Below, piece by piece: positions 46,501 through 58,360 of a DNA stretch of 64,000 bases. Positions within the stretch are counted from its first letter, which is position 1. The number at the start of each line of letters is the position of its first letter. A program made the position numbers and the translations under genes. Below the pieces are notes generated by a model. The model saw only the letters and a program-made list of their open reading frames with translations, searched no databases and was not told where the DNA came from. The stretch comes from Stercorarius parasiticus. Taxonomy: Eukaryota > Chordata > Aves > Charadriiformes > Stercorariidae. The stretch spans positions 62,001 to 126,000 of the forward strand of contig VWZL01001947.1 in the NCBI GenBank assembly GCA_013396915.1, read 5' to 3'.

Positions 46501-49500
46501 GGATGGTATCATGGGAATTTTGGTGCAGATGGAAGCCTGTTGCAAATCCAGTATTTTCAAACTCAAGTGCCCAAATTCAGGACATTGAAATCTGTGTTTA
46601 GATGCCTACATTTTTACAGATTTGTAAACACTGAATGCCAGAAACTCTTTATTTGTGACAGAATCCAGCCAATGCTAAAGTATTTCTATGATTTTTATGT
46701 CCTAATAGAAACCTTTTCTCTTCTCTATTCTTAGATCTCAATGGCTTGTGTATTCCCTTACCTTTCTGTACCATCTGCTCCTTGAAAACTAGAATCAAGC
46801 ACTGGATTTATGTTTCCTGTACAAATCAGACACTATTTTGAGTATCACATTCTCAGTCTTCCAGACTCAAAATTTCTGCAGCTTCCTAACTCCCTAAATC
46901 CAGAACTCCCTAAATCCAGTTTCTCACCTTGGTGAATAGCAGTTAAGAGTTTTCTCTGAGAGCTGTCTTTTATTTGCACTTATTCTGACTGGGGTGACAA
47001 GTATATAAATAATACTATTTAAACAGTCTTCTGTTCCATTTTTAACATTATAGTTATTTTTCATCTCACCTAAAATTTTTATGAACATATGGTGGTTCTC
47101 CTAATTTTGACTGTTTTCTTCATGCTGATGGTTCTAGTTACAGGCAAATTTATCCTTCCCAGTGCCCTGATCACCTCATCATTTTTTTGATATCAGTATA
47201 TTCTCCAGTGACATTTGTTCTTTCTGCATGTTATTTACTGATGCTTTCTTTGTTTTTTGGGTTTTTTTTTAAATGTTTGTATATGTCTCTCACCGGTCCT
47301 CTACTTTTGAAACTCCTTCTTCCATTCATACTTGCTCTTGCATCCAGATTCCCTGTTTTATGCAAGCGGGTACAATTGACAGGACAACGACCAGTGCTAG
47401 AAAAACAAAAGATATTGCATGTGATCTTTTTTCCTGTCTCCATCCAGAACTGGAAATCCAGATAATCTTGCTAAATTGTCCTTTGGAAAGTAAACTGAGA
47501 CATAAAGTCTCAGACTGCAAGTCTTCTGGCAACTGTAGTGTTTTCTTCCAAAATATGAACTACCTTCTTTGCCCACCCATACTAGCCATGATCACAGCTA
47601 TTCCCTAATTGGAAGTGAGAAATTAATTTTCTGCTTTCAGTATAAACTTTCACTTTCTTGGCATGCTGTTTCTGTACTCAGCACCTGCCTACATACCTCA
47701 CAGCTTCATATTTCTTCTGTTACTTTCCCCTTATTTTTCACGGCTATTTTTAGTACCTAAGAAGATTATTGTCTATTTCTGTCCATTCTGATTCGGTGTG
47801 ATTTCCCTATCATGATGCAGCAGGTTTTCACATTACTTCCATGAACTTTCCCTAACTCCCAAAATCTTTTGCAATGTATCAACTTGCAAAAACTCCAACT
47901 GGACAATAACACGACCTGTAATCACATCAGACACATTCTGAAGAAAGAACCCTTTACTCTTCCATTACATACAAATAATCTTGAAGACGCGTATCCCTTC
48001 ATATCTGGGCAACAAGTTTGCTCTTTGCAGTCTTTTTTTGCTTCCACTGATACAAATTCCTTTTATGCTTGTCTCCTATAACCTCAGTGCAGTTTCTCTC
48101 CAAGTTTCTTCTCCTTCCTTTCAAATTTTACTCTGTTTATGATAAGCTTTAGATTTCTTCTATAGAGAATTTTCCTATTTTTATGTATAATTTCCTGTAA
48201 TTTATCTTAGCTGTACCTTTAGATTTCATTATTACAGTGTCATAATACTTAAATCTTCATATAAGAGCTGCTATACAGAGTCATTTTCTTACATCTTTAT
48301 ATGGGATTTAGCAGGGAAGGTTTTAAGTACATGTGCTAAATCCATTCTGTGATAAGGGATGAATTACCCTTTCAGCTAACCTGTGGATTGGGGTAAAAAA
48401 AATAAAAAGACAAACATTTCAGGATTCTTAGATATACCACTTTAGCTAGCAAAATTAAACTAAGTTAAAAGAAACAAAAAGAACAGCTGCAATCACCCTG
48501 GTTTTGCCCTGTATCTCACCTCAGCATGATGAGACCCCTTTGACCCTACTTGCCTTTCAAGTTTGCCGATATTCCCATTTCACCAAATACCCATTAGCAC
48601 CAAAGGCATTTTAATTCCTCAGTAATAACAGCTCCATTCCTAGGACACAGCACCAAGGGAACTGTGAAACGGGAGGCACGAAGCCGTCATTTTGTGACAT
48701 CCTGAGTGTTGGCTTGGCAGCAGGGTGGAGGGAGCTCAGGTGCCACTATCATATTATATGTGACTCCTTTTCATCTCTTCCGACCGAGTTCTGGCTGTTT
48801 CCTAAACTCATTGAACTAATTACAGCAGAGCAGCTAACAGCCACGCTGCTTTAACTTATCAATAATGAAAACTGAGCTGGAGCTGTCAGGAAATACATTT
48901 GACATCCCAGCTTTGATGAACAGGAACTCTTTGCTCCCTCTGCAGATATGAGGGGAAATATAATCATTAGTAAACCTAATTTATTTCATAAGCAGAGTTG
49001 GCAGTGTGATTCCTTTCCAAGATTTCCTGGCACTTCCCTATTATGAGATTCTGCTTTTAGTTGTCTACATCAGACAAACATGATTTGTTCAGGCTGAAAT
49101 AACCCAAGCTGAGCTTTTGCTCCTACTGAGATTATTTTTTATCTTTCAGGTTGTATCCATATTTTTTATGCTATTGTAACTTTAAAACCATTATAAATAA
49201 AAGCATATTCACATTAGGAAGGCATCGACTGGGATGGCAAAGCCAGTATATGGTAAATGAGGAATGCAGCATGGAGCCACAGCAGCTTTGTGCTATAGAA
49301 AACAGACGATTAGGTAAAGAAGGCAGTGTTTGAAGCAGGAATCATTAAGGAATTCAGAGGTGGATGGGCTGTAGATCATGGAAAGGGAAGACAGACATTA
49401 GTTAGATATTTCCAATTCTTATTTCTCAGAACACAACAGAATATTTTTAGGGTTCACAGTACTGAAGAAAAATTGTCTTTTGAGGCCAGGCTTCACAACA

Positions 49501-52500
49501 CCCTAGAGAGATAAAGAAATTAAAGAACAGATGTACTTTATTTTTTTCAAAACTGAGGAAGCAAAAGGGAACTGAAATGTGATAGTCTTCATTTACAGGA
49601 AAATAAACTAAAAAACTCCCTATTACTTCTACAAAAATTCAGTGGATTCTATAGGGACAGTAACAAGGAGAACTCCGAATCTCTCCACTGGCATATATGT
49701 TCTCTGGAGTGAGCATTTTTCCACAGAAGATGGAAGTCTTACAAAAGCGAAATAAAAAACAGGCCAAAATCATAAGAATTCTATGGGTTTTGTGAAAACT
49801 GGCAACTCTAGTACAACTTCTTAGGATAAAAATGTTTCCATGCAAATAGTCTGTTAAATTGACTTTACTGTGTTTTTTTAAAGGACTGGAGAACAGAGGA
49901 TTCTTGTTGGGAGATACTACATGGATCACTTTGTGTTAGAAAATTCTTCAAGATTTTGAACAGCGCTTCAACTGATCTGCAGTACAAGGACCTGAAATTA
50001 GCTAGCACAATGGAATCAATAGCGAGCAATATTTTGTCTCTGAAAGATATTCAGTCTGACAGAGAAGAGTAAGAGCAGTGTATGGAAACAGAGACTCTGG
50101 GTAAAAAGCTGGATACAGAAATTCCCTGTAAAGCAGTACAAATTAGTTGATGTCACCAGAGCAAGAAAACCATAGTGACAGAATAAAATGTTATCCAGGT
50201 TCCAGAATACTTTATTATCACCACCTTAGGTCACTAAGCTTCACAAGCTATATCCATCAAGTTTGATAGCAGTATATATACTCACAGCTGAAGCTAGAAG
50301 GTGCAGTGCTTTAATGTACTAACGATTTACATTAAGACACCTGGGTTCAAAGTCAGTTTATGACAAGAACAGAATGGGTTTGTTGGTCTCAGCCTGCTCT
50401 CTAGTGGACAATTGCACATAAATCCAGCCCTGAGAAGAATACCAAGAATTAGATTTGTTGGCCAAGACATACGGTGAAATTCATATTCTCTAAACAACAT
50501 TATTAAAAATAAAATTAAACTGGATATCTGTGCTATTCTGAAACATTGTAAGATGAGACATTTCCATCAGCATCTCTTAAATGCTGTATTCAGTGTTCTT
50601 GTTACCAGGATTTGAAAAGATACAACAGAAGGGGAAACCGTACAATGGAAGGCAGCGAGGGCAATTAGATGCCTCCACATTAGGAGAAAATGAAGACAAG
50701 ATGACATACTGCCATAACAGACATATATAACGTTTATGACTGGGTAAAATATTTGTCTTTATTTACCCTTTTTCATAATACAAGACACTGAGAAACCAAA
50801 AAAAATTGCACACATAATAATGATAAAAGGAAATATTTTCTTGATACATAATTAACCTGTAAACTCATGTCTGAAAGACATCTTAGAGACAAGAACTAAA
50901 TAGGACTTAAAAAAAGATTATGCTTTTATATGAATAATAAGAATAGCAAGGGTTATGTTAGATAGTATTAAAATGTATGAGGGATATAAACTCCCATGAT
51001 TCAAGATATAAACCAAACATAAATTGCCTACAGCATGGGAAGAAACTACACCCACAGATGTTTTATTTCATGAGTGTACCCCACACAATGGTTACATTCA
51101 CTTCAGCAGGCAGTAGAGTGCTGCAGTCTCAGATTTGTGTAGTCTGGGGTATTTCCTATGCTTCCAAGATAAATTCCTTAGTGACTCATTTGCAGAAATC
51201 AGCTGCAAAAAATTGTCTGGAACTCTGACCCCATTTCAGGTTATTCCCCTTTATATTGCTCAACCTTTTATTACCCAGGAGGACGATACTCATTGATACC
51301 CAAGCTTTTACAATTACAATCATATGCTAACTACAGAGGCAAGGTAAAAATCCTATTGAACTAAAGTCTCTTTTTCAAAACTTTTTTTAAATATAAAAAA
51401 AATTTATCTATCACCAGCTTATAATTGATCATTACATATGATATACATTATATATTAACAAATATATGCAGTATATTAAAACTCTTTCACATTTTTTGTC
51501 CTAGTCTAAGCTGGCCATTCTGTTGCTTTTCATCGTGTCTTCCTACCTCACTTACTTACTTGCAGGAATGTTTGAACACTTCTGCGTTTTACAAGCCTAC
51601 ATTTCAAGTTCAAGATAAATTTAAAATTCAGTTCTTATCCAAATAACATTCACCTTATGGAGTGGTTACTGTTTACCGTGTTTAGAATGCTATATTTCTA
51701 GATTTTACCTAATTAACAAAAAAAAAAAAAAAGCAGTCTCTTTTTCAGCCTGTTAAGTGTCAGAGCAGCCTCTCTGACATTATTCTGATTCCAAATTTAG
51801 AGAATCATAATTTTTAATAAGAAAACAGTTTTTACCCTCAATTTTTCAAAGAAATGCAACTCCGGATATAATTTATAATGCAATTTATTAAACATTCATT
51901 TCAATTGCTCTCTCAGTTACTAATTATACTATTAGTTTATCAAAGCTCTTCTTTCTGTGGTGCTTTCATAATTACCACTTCTGATTATTTGATTTCCAAT
52001 CTTCTGATAGTTGATGGTTTAGTTAAAGGTTGAGCCAGTAAATGCTAGTGTGAAAATGTGAGCTATCATTTACAGAAAAACATTTTTTCTAGACATTGTA
52101 GATAAAAAGTTAATTTCAACTACTTTTTGAAAGTGCACGCAGTGAATCTGAAAGCCTCTAAAATCACAAGGCAAATAAAGTCAAATCTTAATTTATCGGG
52201 GAAGGGAGCTGACTCCTAATTTCTGCTTATGTGAAGATGACAATATGCTTCCATGGGTAAATTCTTACTCCAAAATTATGTATTTATGGAATAGCTTGAC
52301 AAGTATAATTTCCTTGAAGATAAAAAAAAATAATTAGAAATGTTAAATAGGACCTAAATTTGCCAAGCATAATGCAGAGGAATGAAACAGCTAAGACTCA
52401 TATATAACTTCAAAAGAATTTGAATTATGCATTTAAATTCAGACTTGTGGCATGAACTAAGATAATTACCAGGAAAATAGCAGCTTTTGCAGCCAATAAC

Positions 52501-54480
52501 AGACATTGGATTGAGTTTGTCAGTTTTTCTGAGCTGACAAATGAAAGATGATGGCTGCTGAAATGAGCTGCAGAGTATATGAGAACTACTATGGTCCATA
52601 AGAGCGAATGCTTTTATTCCTCAAAGCCTGAAGCTGTAAGAAATACTAATAAAGCTATTTATATTTAGCTAGTTGCAGTGCATCAGGTACCCAGTAAAGA
52701 AAGGTTTCTTGATGGAGGTAGTCTTCTGTTTCCACTTGGTATCAAACACAGCTTTCTAAAAATGTTTTTCTGCTCTATTCTCCTGCTAATTCAACAGGAG
52801 TAGGACCAAGAAAACCCTGTCAGAAGTGACGACTGCTTGCTCAGAATTTCTGTTGTACTCCTGACCACCTGCTGGCAAATACTAATGCACAGAACAAAAA
52901 TAAGTACGGTAGCTATGGCTCAAAATGGATAGTGCTGGAAATGGGATATAGCAAGCATATTGGTAAAGGAGAAATCCCACCATAGTAGTGATGCCTCACT
53001 GCTATTTGTCCTCACAGAGGACAAATAAATAAAAACCACTAGTTATGCTATGCAAGATCTTAATCTTGATTTGTGATTTTACGAAAGAGCTTAAATTCCT
53101 TTACTTTCTGCAGAGCAGAGATGTGTGCACGCTAAAGGAGGAACATACTGTAACCATGACTATACATTCCAGGGATATAAACCACTGAATGAATGACAGC
53201 TCAGGATCAGCTGATCAAAGCCTCAGGAATCTTATCTCCCCAACTTCTGTGGGAGCCAACTGTGACAAGCTTATCTCTTTGATCCCAAATTTAGAATATG
53301 TCGGAATAGGTTAATCCTACATGTTTATTTTCATATTTGACAATATTTTTAAAATTAAAGGGGTAGGCAGGACCCAAGCTTTCCTTTTTCTCACTGGTTT
53401 CCATCACTTGGAAAATGCCATGGCATGGAGGAAAGTTCTAACTTTTGCATTTCAGCTTTCAGCTGAAAACTTTTCAGCTTTTCCTCAGCTCTTCCTCAAA
53501 AGGTTTCTGAACAGAGAAACATGAGTAGTAAAGAATCTTAGAACAGAAGTCTGAAAAAGTACCATAGAAAGGAAGTGAGAAGAATCCCAGTCTTTTATTA
53601 TTTTTACGCCTCATAATTTTTGGAAAGTCATTGACTTTGAATGCCATAATTGAACATTCTTAGCCATGATACAGACTTCCCGGACGAGATGGCCAGTTCC
53701 CCTATACCCAAAGGGATAGTACACCATACAAGCAGGCTATCACCCTGAGCTATGGACCTTGGAGTTACCTGCGACATGGCCGGTCCCTCCTGTGAGGCTG
53801 ATGAGAGGAGAGCCCTACTCCGTCCTTCTGCACACCTTGTCATCACTCACTGCAATTGTCACAACCCACTTCTGCAAGGAGGCCTCAGTGCTGGGCCATC
53901 CCCTCAGGTTCTGCTGGCCCTCTGTGTGCGAGACCCACGAAACAGCCAGGTCACTGCACGGATACTGTGAAGGGTTGGCCCTGTCGCCTTTGCAGGGAAG
54001 CTCGAAGCCTTACTGTGCAGCGCATCACTCTGACAACCATTGTCATTCCAGACACAATGTCAGATAAGTCCAGTCACTCCCCACTGCCACAGTCCCAAAA
54101 TGTCAGTAAGAGTGCTACAAAAATACATATAGGGACAACTGTTTATCAAAACTGATAGCGGTATGAGGGAGAGAAGCTGCATGAATTCATTATCCATGGG
54201 AGTAGGGGAAAAAGGCAAGGGCAGGTAAGAACACAGAAAGTCCTAGAACAGCGCGCACACATATCCCCCGTATCTCCCCACATTTTTATTTCCTTGTTCT
54301 CTAGAGACCCAGCTCTGAGGAAGGGAACCCTGCCAGAAATCTCTTCAACTAGATCTCTAGACTAGATCATGGTCAAGGAACAGCTATGGGCTTGCACCCA
54401 GGCACTTCTTCCCCACAGTTTTGTTTTAATTCAAAAAAGAGTAATCAAGTAAGAAAGAGGAATTTTTTAAAAAGGAAGCA
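43511..54480. other. AT-rich non-coding region, no gene recognised
   Basis: Eleven kilobases without a recognisable gene. About 46700-48330 is markedly pyrimidine-rich on the plus strand, which could reflect an old inverted retroposon too decayed to name. A GC-richer islet at 53680-54080 has three overlapping short frames of no known family. A 16-base poly(A) is at 51718-51733. Confidence 0.6.
51718..51733. repeat. Poly(A) tract
   Basis: Sixteen A in a row in AT-rich non-coding sequence, with no retroposon body recognised. Confidence 0.85.
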
Positions 54481-57215
54481 AAGGGCAGATCAGAGTCTCA
54501 ACTCTGTACAGGCACCAAGGAACCTATTTAAGGATATTGTAGTAGAAATACATACTTTCTCTTAAGAAAGACTTCAGAAAGGGCAGAAGGAAGCTGGTGT
54601 AACTAACCAGCAGGGTAAGTGAGGTTGTTAGAAGCAAAAATACATCTTTGAAAATGCTGAAGTCATGTTCAAATGACACAAGACGAAAGAGTTGCAAACT
54701 CTGGCAGGTTAAATGTGAAAACATAAGAAGGCAGACCAAAAAGCACCTGAAGAATAACTAACAAAGGAATCAAAACTAATAATCCTTTTCCCTACAAAAC
54801 ACATCAGGAGCAGGAAGTTTGCCAGAATCTGTAAGGCCAGTTGGTTTTCAGGGCATAAAAGAGTACTTGGAGAAGACAAGGTTGTTGCAGAGAAGCTGAG
54901 TGAACTCGTTGCATTGGTGTTCGCTGTGGAAGGAACTGGGAAGATTCCAAAACCAGAACCCTTCTTGGCGGGGGACTCATCTGAAGATCAGTCTGAAATT
55001 GAAATTACTATAGAAAAGATCATGGAATAAATAGATAAAGTGAAAATCACCAGGACTGTATAGTATTCACTCCAAATTTCTAAAGGAACTCAAGGACGAA
55101 AGAGCTGAATTACTCACAGCAGGGTGTAGCCTATTGCTTAAAATTGCCTTGCTTCTGGAAGGCAGCAGATGTGACATCAATTCTTTAAAAGATTCCAGAG
55201 AAAATGCGGGGAATGGAAGGAATGTAAGCCTGACCTGTACTGGGCAAAGTACTAGAAACCATGATTAGGAACAGAATTAGGGGACACCTGGATAGACGTG
55301 ATTTATTTGGGAAGAGTTAGCATTCTGTTGAGGAAAATACTGAAGAAAAGTTTTTCAAAGGAGCCAAAAAGGATATGGATAATATGGGGGTGATGATGTC
55401 GATATTTTGATTTCCAAAAGACTTGAGTTCAGGCTAGAATTAAGGTTTGCTAAAATGGAACGTCTACAGGGATGGTGAGACTGAAGGTAGGAGAAAGAGA
55501 TCACTGAGGAAGTGCAAGGCAGGACTCAGGGGCTTTAGAGGAAGAACATTATGGGAGGGCAGTCGTAAGCGTGTTCAGCCTGGCCCGACATTAGCCTTGG
55601 GCAAGACTGAGGAAAAGTAGTTGTAAAGAGTGTGGCCCAGAAAAGCAAAGATCTCTTACCGGTAAAATGAGACACTATTCACTATGCTATTCTTTTCAGT
55701 GCATTCAGATGTAGCTCAGTAAATATGATTTTGCCAATGCTATTAAAAAGCCAGAGACTGTAGCGACCTGACAGTGCAGGGTCTCAGGAGCTGTCTGGGC
55801 TTGTCTTGGCTAATTTTAGGGTTTTTTCAGTGTATGACAATCATCTAATGGCCAAGTGGGTATTGCCTAATTGGGTTGAGCTTGGTCTGTGGATACTTTA
55901 TGTATTAAAAGCCTGACTACCCCACTGTAACAGTGGCTTTTTACATTGGAAGGGGCTGTGGGAGGCTGTGGGGCAATTTTCAGGCTTTGGCAATGAGAAG
56001 GATGCAGACTGTAGGAAGAAAACTCAAGCAGAGCCCAAAACAGAGGGGAAAGAAGCTCTTACTGTGAACATCAAACTCTTTCCAGCAAAGGACACAAGAG
56101 GCAAATGGCTCACAACGCCTCCATTTCTGATGCAATCTTTTAAGGAAGATGGAAGTTGTCGACCTTAGGATCCAGTGGGATATGCAGAAGGTGAGCACAG
56201 CACCAGAGAAACTGAGCAGAAACAAAGAAGTTTATATACAACAATTTTAACTGTATTGTTAATGTATTCTTTCTGTATTAATAGGGTAATTTGTACCATT
56301 AGATTGTTAAAATATTAATGGGGCTAACAGTACATTCTCACCTCCTCCTTTAAGGCATGATCCCTTTAGCCCACAGCAGGATTTGAATGTAATCGGATCC
56401 AGTCTCAGGTTAGGGCTAGTCCTGAGGGCTAGGGTTTGGGTTTGAAACACCAGAAAGCTTACAGGGGGTGGTGAGGCTGATAGAAGAAGAAGGACTCCAA
56501 GGAAGTGAGTGTCCAGGGGTGTGTCCAGTACCCTGCAGTGCGACACAGGAGTGTCCAGGGGATTCCCAGGGAGAACATTATATGAGAGGCCTTAAGCATG
56601 CTATGGGGCTTCAGCCTAAGCCTAAGGTTAGCCTTTGACAGAGTTCAGAAAAGGTGGTTGAAAGGAGTGAGCTTCTTAATTCAATGAAGAAAATGTCTAG
56701 AAAAGCAGAAAAGACCTATCACGGATAAATTCCAAGACAATATCTGCTATATTACATTTTTTTGGTGCATTTAAAGCTGAGCTCTGGCTCAGTTATGGTT
56801 AAGGTTTGTTTCAATACAATTCAAACAGGGATGGTGCGACTGAGAATAAGAACTGGAACTCCATCTGAGTGGAGGGCAGGCCTTGAGAGGTTCCTCAGGG
56901 ACAACTTTAGGCTAAGGGATCCTGAACATACCCAACAACAACGAGGGCATAAAAAGTAAGTTTCTTGCATGGATAAATAGTTGCCTAAAAGATAAAAAAG
57001 AGAGCATCAGAGTAAATGGTCAGTTTCATAGTGGAGAAGGTCACAAGTGGAGATTCACAGTGGTCTGCCTGAGATATGCTCTTCAGCATATTCATAAATT
57101 ACTTTGAAATGGGAGCCAATAATGAGATGACATCTGGTTAAAGATGTCCCTGATTACTGCAGGGGGGTTGGACTAGATGACCTTTAAAGGTCCCTTCCAA
57201 CCTAACACATTCTAT
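54480..57215 (+). mobile_element. Ancient CR1/L3-like LINE, sense, interrupted and internally deleted
   Basis: Diverged CR1 ORF2 sequence is followed in order. The pre-reverse-transcriptase region is at 54770-55000 and the ACCAGGAC...GTATTCACTCC block at 55050-55080. The GTAAGCCTGACC...TGGGCAAAGTACT block is at 55225-55255 and the GAACAGAATTAGGGGACAC block at 55270. A TTGATTTCCAAAAGACTT block, the expected 'DFQKAF' position, lies at about 55410. It breaks off there and resumes at 56960 (TAAATGGTCAGTTTC). It then jumps near 57135 to a CR1 3' terminus (TTGGACTAGATGACC...CCTTCCAACCTA, to about 57215). All frames are destroyed. Limits are approximate. Confidence 0.75.
55423..56950. repeat. Three diverged direct copies of an unnamed repeat, inserted in the old CR1
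   Basis: Three copies share a core ACAGGG(AT)GGTG-GACTGA, at about 55467, 56460 and 56826. Each is preceded by a related 40-60 base lead containing CTCAGGTTAGGG/TTAAGGTTTG-like words. Copies 1 and 2 continue with matching GAGAACATTAT (55543 and 56569), TTAGCCTT(T)G, AAAAGTAGTTG/AAAAGGTGGTTG and AGAAAAGCA-AA-GA(C)CT words. Copies 2 and 3 are about 366 bases apart, while copies 1 and 2 are about 990 apart, with unrelated sequence at 55740-56340 between them. I do not recognise the family. Confidence 0.55.
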
Positions 57216-57599
57216 GAGTCTACAACAACGTGTGCTGCTGATAGCATAAAATTAATGGTTAGAGGGACAAAGTTTTGTTGTGAAGAACTGCTGAAGTCCC
57301 AGAGACTGGTCAAGTCCCTAAACATACAAGACAAACTATGTCTTATCTTTGAAGGGAGTGAAAGAGGATATGCCAGGAAGGATACCCACTGGTCCAAGAT
57401 AACGTAGAGGGAGATGTCAACTCTGTCACTTCACCACTTGACCCTACAGTTATACCTGTATCTACTGTGGTTCAGGAACCTTTGGGCTTGCACAGTCCAA
57501 GAGACCGATTGTCATGATGGACAATCACCAGGGACCAGAAAACCTCAAGAAGCAATGGTAGGACACCTCAGCGAATGTGGGAAAAGCATTAAGTCACAT
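57216..57599. other. Spacer between two CR1 elements; nothing recognised
   Basis: About 380 bases between the tail of the old CR1 and the start of the younger one. It has no clear coding sequence or repeat. It could contain remnants of the older element. Confidence 0.5.
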
Positions 57600-58360
57600 G
57601 AAAGATGACACCAAGCTGTGTAGTGTGGTCGACACACTGGAGGGAAGGGATGCCCTCTAGAGTGATCTGCACAGGCTTGAGAGGTGAGCCAGTGCGAACC
57701 CCATGAAGTTCAACAAGACCAAGTGCAAGGTCCTGCACCTGGGTCGGGGCAATCCCAAGCACAAATACAGGATGAGTGAAGAATGGATTGAGAGCAGCAG
57801 GAGAAGGACTTGGGGGTGTTGGTTGATGAGAAGCTCAACATGAGCCGGCAATGTGCGCTCACAGCCCAGAAAGCCAGCCGCATCCTGGGCTGCATCAAAA
57901 GAAGCATTGCCAGCAGGTCGAGGGAGGTGATTTTACCCCTCTGCTCTGCTCTGGTGAGACCCCCCTGCAGTGCTGCCTCCAGCTCTGGGGCCGCAACATA
58001 AGAAGGATGTGGACCTATTGGAGTGGGTCCAGAGGACGCCATGAAGATGAACTGAGGGGTGGAGCCCCTCTGCTGTGAGGACAGGCTGGGAGAGTTGGGG
58101 GTGTTCAGCCTGGAGAAGAGAAGGCTCTGGGGAGACCTTAGAGCCCCTTCCAGTCCCTGAAGGGGTGGTGAGCCCCTGACCCAGGTTGTCCAGAGAAGCT
58201 GTGGCTGCCCCATCCCTGGAGGTGTTCAAGGCCAGGTTGGACAGGGCTTGGAGCAACCTGGTCTGGTGGGAGGTGTCCCTGCCCATGGCAGGGGGTTGGA
58301 ATGAGGTGATCTTTAAGGTCCCTTCCAGCCCAAACCATTCTTCCGTGATTCTGTGAATGG
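57600..58360 (+). mobile_element. CR1 LINE fragment, sense, with internal deletion
   Basis: The sequence begins in ORF2 (GATGACACCAAGCTGTG, the 'DDTKL' codons) and continues through [33 protein letters not shown] and the GAGCCTGGAGAAGAGAAGGCT block. It ends with GGTTGGAATGAGGTGATC...CCTTCCAGCCCAAACCATTCT and a final GATTCTGTGA at about 58355. About 130 bases of the usual 3' region are missing at about 58163. The ORF is frameshifted and 5'-truncated. It is GC-richer and much less decayed than the CR1 at 54480-57215, so it is a younger insertion. Confidence 0.93.
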
